Shown here: in pieces, positions 37,513-50,596 of the stretch
Layout of the letters: each line of letters starts with the position of its first letter
Numbering within the stretch: the first letter of the stretch is position 1
From: Plantago ovata
Lineage: Eukaryota; Streptophyta; Magnoliopsida; Lamiales; Plantaginaceae
Length of the DNA stretch: 64,000 bases
Reading direction: 5' to 3'
Assembly: GCA_028274465.1 (NCBI GenBank)
Contig: CM051456.1
Span: 16,829,745 to 16,893,744 of the forward strand
The notes under the pieces: model-generated
The model's input: the letters and a program-made list of their open reading frames with translations, nothing else
Told to the model about the DNA's origin: nothing
Databases searched by the model: none
Program-made: the position numbers and the translations under genes

Positions 37513-38757
37513 TTCTGAAAATCTCTTTGGCCAATATCAATGACCAAGACGTGTTAGTTTGGCACCATACTAGGTCGAGGACCTACTCTGTCAAGTCTGC
37601 ATATAGACTTGCAATGTCCATTAAGTGCAGATTGGCTGAAAACAGAACCGGATCATCGTTTATGTCTGTGGCAAGGAACTGGAACCCTGTTTGGGCCCTG
37701 CGTATACCTCCAAAGGCAAAACACTTCCTATGGTGCACCCTCCACGGTGCCTTACATGTTGCAGCTGAATTTGTGCGGCGACATCTCAGCAATACAACTA
37801 CTTGTGCTCTCTGTGGTGATGAGCCAGAGACGATTTTCCATGTTCTTCGTGACTGCCCGTTTGCAAGACAATACTGGGCACTAGCACATTTCCTACTCGT
37901 ATTATTTATTTCCCTTCTGATGATATCTGGGAATGGATAATGGGGGTCAGGATCCGGCTGGATGGTTCTGATTTTGAACGAGTGTCCTGCTGGAGCTTGT
38001 GGTCTTTCACCGTATATCAGTTTGTGCAGTTCCATCGTTCAAAAGCATACAAACTGGTTGGGCAGGCCACTTATCAACAGTATACTATACATGGCCAGTG
38101 GAAACCACCACCTGTGGGAGTTGTAAATATTAATTTTGATGCAGTTGTGCCTTTTTCAAGTGCAGCTGGTGGTATAGCAACTGTCTGCAGGGATAGCACT
38201 GGTCTTATTTTAGCTTGGCACAGAAAGAAACTGACAGGCCCTTTTGATGTTCCAACAGCAGAGTTGATGGCAGCCAAGCTTGGGCTGGAGTTGGCACGAC
38301 ATCTTGATGCTAAAGACATAGTACTAGAAGGCGATGCGCTCCAAGTAGTCGTAGACATTATTCAGAAAACTCATCCTTTATCCCCAATAATAATGTCTAC
38401 ACTGATGTCCATGATTTGCTGCAGAGCTTCAATTCCCATCAGGTCTTTCACATTCGTCGTGAACCTAATCAGTTGGCGCACCAGCTATACCATGACTTTG
38501 TCACCGATTCCATGGGCTTTGTTTCTCTCCCATTTCATTATGTTGAGCCAGGATAGCTCTCTTTCTTGTTTCAGTCTTTTATTTACTTTTTTCGGACTCT
38601 AGTAGCTGCGTTTTTTTAGTTTTTTGGTTTTTTCTTTCAGACTTTAGTTCTTGTGCGCCCTGTGCTTCTTTGCTTTGTAATCTAGCTGAGCTATTGCTCA
38701 TTTTGGTTGGTCATATAAAAACCAATTTTCCTCTAAAAAAAAAAATAAAAAAAATAA
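37513..38757 (+). mobile_element. 5'-truncated LINE (L1-type) with zf-RVT and RNase H
   Basis: The segment carries the 3' part of a plant L1-type ORF2. First comes a zf-RVT region (about 37530-37930; YSVKSAYRL, WALRIPPKAKHFLW, CALCGDEPETIFHVLRDCPFA). Then comes an RVT_3 RNase H domain (about 38090-38550; INFDAV, AGGIATVCRDSTG, AELMAAKLGLELA, VLEGDALQVV, and a shifted IRREPNQLAHQL), ending in a 3' UTR and an A-rich tail (about 38735-38757). Flanking AACACAGA (37504-37511 and 38758-38765) is the likely target duplication. The frame changes between the two domains (near 37930) and again inside RNase H (near 38390), so this copy is dead. It lacks the endonuclease and RT parts. Confidence 0.85.
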
Positions 38758-41700
38758 AACACAGAAGTATAAATAAAGATGCTAGAGTGAATGCTTAGAA
38801 ACTTCCCATTAATTAAGCGTTGATATTTGCCAAATTAGTGGTGTCAAAATTCAAAACGAAGTCTCAGTAAGTTTGAAACGGTGCAATTTTATGAACCTGA
38901 TGCAAGATTTTTTTGGTAACGACAAAATTTATTAAAAATGACGAAGTCTTACAAAAAATATGAGAAATACTTTTAGAAATACAAAACTGAGACCGAACAC
39001 AATAACAAAAATGAACTAGCCACAACCACTAAAAACAATCCAATTACAAAACAGAACTTAAGACCTTGGTACAATGGCGCAAGGATGTTGATAGATATCT
39101 AAACATATAGGATGACAAAGTACCAGAGAGCAACAAAAGATGCTAAAAACCATGATGATAAGATGCAGCAAGTGGAAACCCCAGGTAACGAGCCACAACA
39201 CCAGAAACAAAAGAATATCAACATCAGTGACTTCACAACACCAAATATGAACCCACAACTCAAGAGCCAACCCAACAACCAGAACATCAACGAAACAAAG
39301 GTTCGCATTATCTCGGGGTTATTATGAATTTGCGGAGGCATCACAGAATTCTGAAGAACCTGAATGAGATACCACAACATGGTGTATATTGCAACCTCGA
39401 TGAAACCGCGCATGATGCCTCGACCAAAGCAATATATTTGCTATAAGTAAAGGAGATCACATGATTCGCAACATAAAAGAGAGATAAAGAAAACAATAAG
39501 GTGCACAAGTTTCATCCGTTGTCAATCTCTTACACCCTATGCTGCGAACAACAAATGGCAAAAATTTAAAGAAGTGATCATGAACAGAACTTACCCATCA
39601 AATCACAACAATTTACATCTAGGCCTCACATAGGTCAAAGCCAACCGTCAATTCAAGCCAACAACAACAAGCTCTGCAATAAACCACGTCAAAAGACATG
39701 CAATTTTGAGTTAAAACATGTGTAGGAAACGATACCTTAATCAGTACTTCTCCCACACAGTCTACTTACCAAGCGAGACCCCAACCTCACCAAAATAACA
39801 GAACTAGCACACCAAAAAATGACTCCTCGAATGTTGTGCCTCGTCCAACCGCAACCTATAAAAACAGAAACACCCAAACGGTAACATTGCACTAGCAAAG
39901 AAATCAGTGAAAGAAAGAAAAACAGAGAATCGTATTCATCCAAACACAACACACGCGCACATGCTACAAAAGTCCATCAAAAAACCATAGAACATGCTGC
40001 CCCAACACTCGATCAAAACTGAAAAACCAACTTCCCAATCTCACAACAAACACGCTGCAGTGTTTCAACCGAACTGTGGCCACCAACTCTTCAACATCAA
40101 ACCATGAAAAAATAAATAAATCGAAGCACAATACTCCCCCACATATCCGCAAACCTACACACAAAACCACACAAGCTTGCCGCCACGCTCACAACAACAA
40201 ACGTCCTCATGCCACCCAACGGAAACCACACGTACAACCACCAATAAACTTGACCAGCCCCTACCTCGACTGAACCAAGAAAACATTCTTCCTCTGACAT
40301 TACCACACTTTCATCCCACAGCAAAAAACCCAAACTTAATGCCAACACAACCGAGGAGCTATCAACCATGATGAAATTAAAATGGTAAGTAGCACCCAAC
40401 ATCCCTTTACATCCAGCCCAATGCCACACCAAGTACTTTACCTTCTCCACTAACTCTTCTGGCGTAACTCTAACATCTTTAAAACACAACTCATTTCTCG
40501 CAAACCATCAGCTCCAACAAGTCACATGGACTAACGCCACTCTAAGTTTACTCCCCAATGCGTGATCCACTAAAAACTTCCCTTCAATAGCCTCCAAGAC
40601 CAAATCAACTTGAATAAAATTACACCCTAACCAAGAAGCAAGACTCTTCCATACCATCACAACAAACGAACATTGGACAAAAAGATGCAACACCGACTCC
40701 TCACTCTCATTACAAACCTTACAAACGTTCACCACAAAACCATGAAGTATTTGCCTTCGCAACAATATCCATCGTTGGAATACGATTCCAAACCAACTTT
40801 CAAAGAAACCATGAAACCCCAAGAAACCCAAATGTATCTCATCCAATTGAACTCATCATTCCTCATCAATAAAGAATCATGCGACAATATATCAACTTGA
40901 GCAATGTAACCCAATCTAGCTGTATATGACCCAGTTTCACCATCACGCCACCGCCAAGTATCAGAAACATCGACCCCCAACACAAAACTCTGACATAACG
41001 ACTTTAACTCTTCTACTAATGCTTGCTCCCAAACAAATAATCGCCTACGCCACTCCCACTGAAAATCATCACCAATCTATCAGCAACAACACAACCCTTG
41101 GCCCTCTCCACTCTAAAAAGTCTTGGAAATAAATCTTTAAGTAATAAACCACTCCAGACCTAAGGCTCAGACCAGAAACTAGTATCCCTTCTGAACCCTA
41201 AACTCTCAGAAAACCAGTCACTTAAAGCAACCTTTGTCACAATATTCCTCTACCACAAAGCCCACCCCTTAATATTTACACGTTTTTCCTTCACAAAAAG
41301 CATACGCTCCCACATAGAACCATACTTAGAATGCAGCACCCTTGCCCATAACCCCAAAGGATCTGTCAACATCTTCCAAGCCCACTTGCCAAGTAAATCA
41401 ATATTAAAACGTTGTATAAATTCCCCTCCGCCTTCAACATCCACACCTTCTCTCACTTAATCCATGCTACCTTCTTCTCATCCACCCTTGAAGAACCCCA
41501 CAAGAAATTCCGTTGTAACAAAATAAGCTCACGAACAACAGACACATGAGCATAAAAGAAGGACAAGAAATAAATAGGCAATGCGCCAAGTACTGACTTC
41601 AGCAACATTGTACGACCACCAAAAGATAAATATTTAAGCTCCCATTGCCCCAACCGCTTCTTTACTTTATCCACCACATGCTTCCACATTCTAATACTAC

Positions 41701-41918
41701 CCTCATTCTCCCTATCGGAAAATCCACATACACAAACGGAATACTTCCAACCTGACAATTCAGTTGAGCCGCCCAGACTAATAAGGAAACCTCCTCACAC
41801 CCACACCAACAAGGCAACTCTTCATAAAATTAATTTTTAAACCCGACACTCCCTCAAAACACCTCAATATAGACTTCAAAGCCACAACATTTGACTCCAA
41901 AGGCTCACCAGTGAATAT

Positions 41919-43435
41919 TGTAACACCCCTTTTTTTTAATTATTTAATTATTTATTTAGTTATTATTTTATTATTTAATTATTTAATTTAGTTAATTAAT
42001 TATCAGAGTAAATTATTTATTCGATAATTAGTTAATTAATTTCGCGTAAGTTAGTTCGTTTCATTTCGTTTGGATCAAGCTAGACTATCTGATCTGCTAG
42101 CTTTTTGGCCCATTCTTGAGCCAGTCAAAGGCCCATTGACCGGCCCATTATTAACTTAACCCTAACCCTAGTCAGCTTCCTCCCTTCTCTCATTCTTCAG
42201 CCGTCAAACGCATTTAGTAAGAAAGAAAGAAAGTAGAGAGAAAAAAGAAAAAAAAGAAAGAAAGAGAGGAGAGGAAGAGAAAGAAGAACCCTGTTGCTGC
42301 TGCCTTCCGTTCCGGTCACAGCAGACCTCCGCCGCCGCGCCGTTTGACCGCGTTGCCGCGCCGCCGCCGTTCCGGTCAGTCCCGTTCGCCGCCGCGTCGC
42401 CTGTACGCCGCGCCTGATCTGCCGCCGCTTTCTGTCGCCGTCGATCCATTCGCGTCTGTCTCTCACCGCTGTTTCCTCCGACCCGTGTCGCCGCCACCTT
42501 ACTGATCCGCGCCGCCTGCTCCGTCCGTCGCGTTTCTGTTCGTCGATCGATCAATCCGATCACCGCGGCCGTTGTTTCCGCTCGTCGTCGTCTGGTTCGC
42601 TCCGATCGACCGCGTTCCTCTGTCCGTGGGGTCTCCATTCGCCGCGCCGCTCTGTTCGCGTCGCCGTCGATTCGTCCGGTCCGGTTCGTTCCTCCGGTTC
42701 GTTGCTCTGAGCCGATCGGTAAGTTGGTTCGACCCTTCCGTTCAGATTCAATTCCGATTTTGGTTCGATTCGAATCTGATTGATTTCTTTTCTTATTCCT
42801 TCGATTTGCAGATTAACTTTATTCTCTTTCGAAGGTAAATCTCAATTTCCTTTACTATTCTTTCGATTCGAAACTCGTATTCTGTTTTGGACTTTTTACC
42901 CTTGGACCATTTTACCCTTGTACTGTCTGGCCATGTTGTTTGACTCGAACTGAGAACCGGGACTTAGGATTCGTTAGTTGTTGTTACTGTTGTTAGACTT
43001 GTGACTTGTTTGACCCCGTATGTTGACCCTAGTTTGCTGTTTGCCCGTTTTTCTGAAAGGGTTTTTGTTTTTAAAACTGATTACTTTCTGTTTTATCTTA
43101 GAACCTCACTGAGATCCTTTATCTCACACTCTTTTGTTTTTCCAAAATTCCTTCCTTCCAGATGCTGCTGAGGATGTGCTTGACTAGGAAGCCAGCGACT
43201 GAGAGAAGGGTCTGGGGTGTCACGGGTTTCTTTTCAAAATAAGAAGATACACTTTTGTTGTTTTCATTCGTTGTTCATTTGAACTTGAGTTATCGTTGGA
43301 TATTCATTTGTTTCTGTTAGCGCTGTGCGCATCAAAGTTTATTTTGGGCATTTATTGCCGACCGTTGTTATTAAAGTATTTTTCGATTTTCCTTTTTCAA
43401 GAAAATATTTTGTTTTCAAAACCGGTACCGTTACA
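41919..43435 (+). repeat. 5' LTR of the gypsy element
   Basis: 1517 bp. Holds an AT-rich start, a telo-box-like TTAACCCTAACCCTAG (about 42154-42170), a homopurine tract of about 70 bp (about 42218-42288), then a CG-rich block (about 42290-42720). Confidence 0.9.
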
Positions 43436-46400
43436 GTTGGTATCAGAGCTTGAGTTCAAACTCGAGCTTGCTAGGATAGGATCTTTTGACCTTTGGGGTG
43501 TGTGTGAGGGTCCGAGTCGCTGGTTAGGTCTTGTATTTTCTGTTGCTTTTCTGATTCGAGTCTTACGTACTAACCTTGAACCGTCTCTTCATCTTCTCTG
43601 TTCTGTTTCTGACTACCTCTGACCCGTTCTGAAATTGTTGACCTTCCGTGGTTGTTTGATTCTGACGTAGTTATTAACTAGTTAACTACGCGTGTGCTTA
43701 CAGATAGGTATGAGTTCTGAGAAGAAGGTTATTCGTTATCGCCTAGTCGAAGGAGAATTTAACCCGTATACCTCCGTTCCTGTTGTTGGCGTTTACCCTG
43801 GATTCGTGATGAATAGGGTCGTGCATGAACGTGATCACTACTGGCTGGAGAACTTTAAGCTTCGAGATGTGATAGCAACGAAGGAAGCGGAGATCGGATT
43901 TCTGAAGACGGCTTTACGCGCCGCAAAGGAGCACTCTGGCTTTGTTTCGTTAACCGCGTCCAACGTTGGCAACCGGATTCGCAGGAGGAAGGCTCGGAGG
44001 ATGTTCCCCGAGGGTTGCGGACCATCCCGTAGAGGAAAGAGTGAAGACGAAGAGGAATCCGAAGAAGATCCCGAGGAGGACCCCTCTGAGGAAGAAGGAG
44101 GAGATGCTCACGTGCCCGAGGGACGTTCCGAGGAGGATAGCGAGGACGCTTATTGGGATAGTTGCCTTTTCGAGCTTGTACCGAACTTCTTTGTTTTTGC
44201 CAAGCGAGTTTTTCTTTTAGTTCAGCCGACTGAGACTGTTTATGCTTTTCCGATTCACCTGACTCTGTGGTTTTCTGTTTTTCCTCGCTAAGACGAGTAG
44301 AGACCGTTTTTCTTTTGTTTTATTGCATGCTTGGCTGTTTTGAGACTTCGTTATTTTCTTGTTTTTACGTTTTGTTTTAAAGTTCAAGGCATGTTTTCTT
44401 CTTCACTGCTCAGTTTACACCTGTTGTAGAAGATTAAGTACTGGCCTTAGTTCTTTGTTTTTATGCTCTTTTCTAAGTTAGAGATTCGAGGTTGTGAAAT
44501 CAACTGCTAAGTAGTGCCCTTTGTTAGAATGAGTCGCAGAAACACTCGTGGTGCCAGCAGTAATGGAAGTGGAGACGATCAGCACGCTGAAAATGGAGAC
44601 CAAGTGGACCGTAACATCGCTGCTCTGGGGAATTTCAGCGAAACCATTCGCCGCGCTGGAGCACCAACACCACCTGTTCAGCCAGTTCCTCCGCCACCAC
44701 CACCGATCCAGACCATCGATCAAGCTGCGGAGCGATTCACTCGATTCCATCCAGAGAGGTTCGAGGGAACACCAGATCCCCGTAAGGCTGAGCTCTGGAT
44801 CGAAGGCATGGAGAACTTATTCTCGATCCTGCACTATCCAGACGAGAGGAAGATCGAGCTTGCTGCTTTCCAGTTCGTGGGAGCCGCCAGGAACTGGTGG
44901 AGAACCGTGAATGCGAGATGGAGGCAAGAGGGAGTTGCTCGTACCTGGGAGAATTTCACCAAGGACTTCATGGACAAGTACGTGCCTCGCCTGGTTCGCA
45001 AGAACCGGAGAGACGAATTTCAAGCTTTGGTGCAAGGGAACATGGATGTTGCCGACTATGACTCGGAGTTTACCCGGTTACTGAAGTACGTGCCGCATTT
45101 CCAGGATGACGAACGAGAGAAGGTTCGTCACTTTGTGAAGGGACTCATCTCTGAGATCCGGTACAGTCTATTTGGGACCAATATGCCTACCTATCTCAAG
45201 GCTGTCGAACTCGCCTCCGAGGTAGAGAGTGGTCTCAAGGAGATCAAGATGGCTGATAAGCCATACTCGAGCAAGAGGAACTACTCTAGTTCTTCTGGGA
45301 GCCATGGAGGAGGAAGCCAATCTGGTTATAAGAGGGAGAATCGAGGAGGATATCAATCTGGATATCAGGCGCCACCGGCGAAGTATTCCCGTACTCAGCA
45401 TGACAACCGCTCTCGCAACACTGCTGGAGGGTCTGGGCAGTCATCCCAGGCAAGGAAGAACTGCAACTACTGTAGAGGAGTCAACCACGATGAGCACAAC
45501 TGCTGGAAAAGACAGAGGGTTGTGCTTGGCTTGTGGGAGTAAGGATCACAAGATTAGCCACTGTCCGAACCGTCATGCCATTGTCAAGGGAGGAAGATCA
45601 GGGGACTATGCTCCGAGAAATGATGGAAAGGGTACTATGGCGAAGCCCCGAGTTTTCAGCATAGGCGGTCATGAAGTTCCTGACACCGCAAATGTGGTTG
45701 AAGGTACGCTACTGATCGCTCAAACTTCTTCTAAAGCCTTATTTGATCCTGGTGCTACGCATTCATTTATTGCTGAAGTATTTGCTGAGTCACTCGTTTT
45801 ACCATACAAAGTACTACCCTACGCTTTAGAAGTATGTACGCCTTTGGGAGCTAGTCTAATCACTAAGAAGTTCGTCGAGCGATGTGAGATTTCCATCATA
45901 GGAAGAACTTTCCCTGCTGACCTAATATTTCTACCTCTATCGACCTACGATGTTATTCTGGGTATGGATTGGCTGTCCGAGCACTACGCGCAACTGGATT
46001 GTCGAACCAAGGCAATATCCCTGGGAAAACCTGGAGAGGAGAAAGTCGTATGGAAAGGAGATAAGAGAAAGGATGAGAAGTTTTTACTGTTTGCCATGGA
46101 AGCTAGGAGGCTGTACGTGAAGGGTGCTACCTGATCAATAAACCCAAAGATCAGCCAAAAATCGAGGAAGTCAGGGTGGTTAAGGAGTTCAAGGGTGTTT
46201 TCCCTGAGAAGCTGGATTCCGTACCCCCTGAACGAGAAGTGGAGTTTAGCATTGATCTGGTACCTGGCACTGCACCGATATCGAAGTCACCGTATAGGAT
46301 GGCACCTGCTGAGCTTAAGGAGCTGAAGACTCAACTGCAAGATCTGGTGGATAATGGTTTTGTGAGACCTAGTTCGTCACCTTGGGGATCACCGGTTCTG

Positions 46401-49071
46401 TTCGTGAAGAAGAAGGATGGTACTATGAGGATGTGCATCGACTATCGAGGCTTGAATCAAGTCACTGTCAAGAACAAGTACCCCCTGCCCCGTATTGAGG
46501 AACTTTTTTCGATCAGTTGGAAGGTTCGAAGGTTTACTCAAAGATTGATCTGCGACAAGGCTATTATCAAGTTAGGGTAAGGGAAGAAGACATACCTAAG
46601 ACTGCCCTGAACTCGAGGTATGGACATTACGAGTTCGTAGTGATGCCGTTTGGCCTTACGAATGCCCCGGCTGTGTTCATGGATTTGATGCACCGAGTTT
46701 TTCAGCCGTATCTGGATCAGTTTGTTGTTGTTTTCATCGATGACATTCTCGTTTACTCAAAATCTGAAGAGGATCATGAGAAACATCTTCGAATAGTCTT
46801 GGAAACTCTTCAGAACAACAAATTGTATGCCAAATTCAGCAAGTGTGAATTTTGGCTAGATAAAGTAGCCTTTTTAGGGCACATTATCTTTGGAGAAGGT
46901 TTGGAGGTTGACCCATCGAAGATTGAGTCGATAGTCAATTGGAAGAGACCCGAATCTGTCACTGAAGTGAGGAGTTTTCTCGGTTTGGCTGGTTACTATA
47001 GCCGTTTTGTGAAGGATTATTCGAAGATAGCTGGACCCTTGTCCTCTTTAACAGGAAAAAATCCTAAGTTCGTATGGAGTGACAAGTGTCAGGAAAGCTT
47101 CGAGGAGCTGAAGAAGAGGCTGACCACCGCCCCTATACTAGCTCTTCCCGAGGGAACCAACGACTTTATAGTCTACACTGATGCTTCAAAGGAAGGCTTG
47201 GGTTGTGTACTGATGCAACGAGAAAAGGTGATCGCATATGCTTCGAGAAAACTGAAGCCATATGAAAGAAATTACCCAACCCATGACCTTGAGCTAGCTG
47301 CTATAGTCTTTGCGTTGGGAAAGTGGAGACACTATCTTTATGGTCCTGAGTTCACTATCCTCACGGATCATAAGAGCTTGAAATACGTGTTTACCCAAAA
47401 GGAGTTAAACATGAGACAACGACGATGGATGGAGTTCCTGGGCGATTACACCTGTACCATTCGATACCATCCTGGTAAGGCCAATGTGGTCGCTGATGCC
47501 TTAAGTCGTAGGGTACACATGTCAAATCTCGAAGTATCCAAATTGTCGTGTATGTTCGCCAATATCACCTTGAGATATGAGTTGGCAGGAAAAATTCTTG
47601 AAGCTCAAGAGCATGATGAAGAGCTTCAAGATATCAAGGCACATATTACTGAGCCTCGAAATGCGAAAAACTCTATTGATGAGAATGGAGCCCTAAGGTT
47701 TCAGGGTAGACTGTGTGTGCCTTCTGATGAAGAGCTTAGACGATTAATTTTGGAGGAAGCTCATAAGTCTAAGTATTCGATGCATCCTGGAGGAAACAAG
47801 ATGTACGAGGATTTGAAGAAGGTTTACTGGTGGACCTATATGAAACGACATGTTGCACAGTTTGTGCAAAGTTGCTTGGTCTGCCAACAAGTGAAGGCTG
47901 AGCACCAGAAACCGGGAGGTTTACTACAGCCACTCGAGATTCCACAGTGGAAGTGGGAGATGATCACTATGGATTTCGTGACTGGTCTACCGGTAGCTAG
48001 GGGTGGTTTTGATAGTGTTTGGGTTATTGTCGATAGATTGACAAAATCGGCACATTTTCTACCCGTTAAAACCACCTACACATCCGAGAAGTTAGCCGAA
48101 GTCTATCGCGATGAGATAATCAGGCTTCATGGCACTCCGATGAGCATTGTCTCTGATAGAGATCCGAGGTTTGTCTCGAGATTTTGGAAGCAAGTACATG
48201 AAGGCTTAGGTACTAAGTTGAATTTTAGTACCACAGCACATCCGCAGACGGATGGTCAATCCGAAAGGACCATTCAAACTTTAGAAGATCTTCTGAGATT
48301 GTGTGTGCTAGATCACCAAGGAAGCTGGGCACAGCATTTGCCATTGGTGGAGTATGCTTATAACAACAGTTATCAGGCATCGATTGGTATGGCACCATTC
48401 GAGGCGTTGTACGGTCGGAAATGTAGATCACCACTGTATTGGGATTTGGAGGACCGAGTTTCTACACCAGTAGCTGGAGAGAGGTCTCTCAATGAGATGA
48501 TATAGGAAACCTTGGAAAAGGTTAGGCTTATCCGAGACCGATTGAGAACTGCTCAGAGTCGACAGAAGAGTTACGCCGATAACCGTAGGCGAGACTTGGA
48601 ATTTGAAGTGGGTGATTTTGTCTTTCTCAAGCTATCTCCGAGAAAGGGAATTGTTCGTATGGGTCGTAGAGCTAAGCTAAACCCGCGATATGTGAGTCCA
48701 TACGAGATCATTGAGAGAGTTGGCATTGTAGCTTATCGGTTGCAACTGCCCACTACTATTACTGGAATTCATAATGTATTCCATGTATCTCAACTGAAGA
48801 AGTATTATCCGGATCCGTCGCACGTGATTCAACCCGAGGAAGTGACCATTGAGGAGGATTTGTCCTATGTGGAGCAACCGGTTCGTATCCTTGACCAGAA
48901 GGTACAACAGCTCCGTAATCGGCAAATCAAGCAAGTAAAGGTTCTGTGGAGAAATCATCAGTATGAGGAGGCAACCTGGGAAAGCGAGGATGACATGCGC
49001 CGGCAGTATCCCGAGCTCTTCAACTTTTCAGGTGCGAATTTGGGGACCAAATTATTTTAAGGGGGGAAGAG

Positions 49072-50596
49072 TGTAACACCCCGTTTTTTTTAATTATTTA
49101 ATTATTTATTTAGTTATTATTTTATTATTTAATTATTTAATTTAGTTAATTAATTATCAGAGTAAATTATTTATTCGATAATTAGTTAATTAATTTCGCG
49201 TAAGTTAGTTCATTTCGTTTCGTTTGGATCAAGCTAGACTATCTGATCTGCTAGCTTTTTGGCCCATTCTTGAGCCAGTCAAAGGCCCATTGACCGGCCC
49301 ATTATTAACTTAACCCTAACCCTAGTCAGCTTCCTCCCTTCTCTCATTCTTCAGCCGTCAAACGCATTTAGTAAGAAAGAAAGAAAGTAGAGAGAAAAAA
49401 GAAAAGAAAGAAAGAAAGAGAGGAGAGGAAGAGAAAGAAGAACCCTGTTGCTACTGCCTTCCGTTCCGGTCACCGCAGACCTCCGCCGCCGCGCCGTTTG
49501 ACCGCGTTGCCGCGCCGCCGCCGTTCCGGTCAGTCCCGTTCGCCGCCGCGTCGCCCGTACGCCGCGCCTGATCTGCCGCCGCTTTCTGTCGCCGTCGATC
49601 CATTCGCGTCTGTCTCTCACCGCCGTTTCCTCCGACCCGTGTCGCCGCCGCCTTACTGATCCGCGCCGCCTGCTCCGTCCGCCGCGTTTCTGTTCGTCGA
49701 TTGATCAATCCGATCGATCCGATCGCCGCGGCCGTTGTTTTCGCTCGCCGTCGTCTGGTTCGCTCCGATCGACCGCGTTCCTCTGTCCGTGGTGTCTCCG
49801 TTCGCCGCGCTGCTCTGTTCGCGTCGCCGTCGATTCGTCCGGTCCGGTCCGGTCCTCCGGTCCATTGCTCTGAGCCGATCGGTAAGTTGGTTCGACCCTT
49901 CCATTCAGATTCAATTCCGATTTTGGTTCGATTCGAATCTGATTGATTTCTTTTCTTATTCCTTCGATTTGCAGATTAACTTTATTCTCTTCGCAGGTAA
50001 ATCTCAATTTCCTTTACTGTTCTTTCGATTCGAAACTCGTATTCTGTTTTGGACTTTTTACCCTTGGACCATTTTACCCTTGTACTGTCTGGCCATGTTG
50101 TTTGACTCAAACTGAGAACCGGGACTTAAGATTCGTTAGTTGTTGTTACTGTTGTTAGACTTGTGACTTGTTTGACCCCGTATGTTGACCCTAGTTTGCT
50201 GTTTGCCCGTTTTCTGAAAGGGTTTTTGTTTTTAAAACCGATTACTTTCTGTTTTATCTTAGAACCTCACTGAGATCCTTTATCTCACACTCTTTTGTTT
50301 TTCCAAAATTCCTTCCTTCCAGATGCTGCTGAGGATGTGCGTGACTAGGAAGCCAGCGACTGGGAGAAGGGTCTGGGGTGTCACGGGTTTCTTTTCAAAA
50401 TAAGAAGATACACTTTTATTGTTTTCATTCGTTGTTCATTTGAACTTAAGTTATCGTTGGATATTCATTTGTTTCTGTTAGCGATGTGCGCATCAAAGTT
50501 TATTTTGGGCATTTATTGCCGACCGTTGTTATTAAAGTATTTTTTGATTTTCCTTTTTCAAGAAAATATTTTGTTTTCAAAACCGGTACCGTTACA
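49072..50596 (+). repeat. 3' LTR of the gypsy element
   Basis: 1525 bp with the same internal zones as the 5' LTR. About 35 substitutions and a few small indels separate the two by eye. Confidence 0.9.

Larger units (their letters stand above)
41919..50596 (+). mobile_element. Ty3/gypsy LTR retrotransposon (chromovirus-like), nested in a LINE
   Basis: An 8678-bp element with 1.5 kb LTRs (TGTAACACC to GTTACA) and a 5-bp target duplication AATAT (41914-41918, 50597-50601). The primer-binding site TGGTATCAGAGC follows the 5' LTR, and a purine tract (AAGGGGGGAAGAG) precedes the 3' LTR. Parts in order: an extra acidic reading frame ahead of gag (about 43.7-44.2 kb), gag with CCHC knuckle (about 44.5-45.6 kb), protease (about 45.7-45.9 kb), reverse transcriptase (about 46.2-46.9 kb), RNase H (about 47.1-47.5 kb), integrase with HHCC and core (about 47.7-48.5 kb), chromodomain-like end (about 48.85-49.03 kb). 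RT-RH-INT order marks Ty3/gypsy, and the end domain suggests the Tekay/Del chromovirus clade (tentative). By eye the LTRs differ at about 2%, so about a million years old. Coding is broken in several places (about four). Confidence 0.93.

Noticed and set aside
39737-40489. Minus-strand reading frames in the LINE 3' region
   Set aside because: They lie downstream of the zf-RVT domain in what reads as LINE 3' UTR and have no domain; strand composition bias explains them.
42154-42170. Interstitial telomere repeat
   Set aside because: Only two CCCTAA units, not the plant TTTAGGG repeat array, and present in both LTRs; an LTR motif rather than telomere DNA.
42197-42751. Arg/Thr-rich reading frames on the minus strand (also 49351-50007)
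   Set aside because: They are reverse-strand frames of the CG-rich LTR block, duplicated because the LTR is duplicated; no family resemblance.
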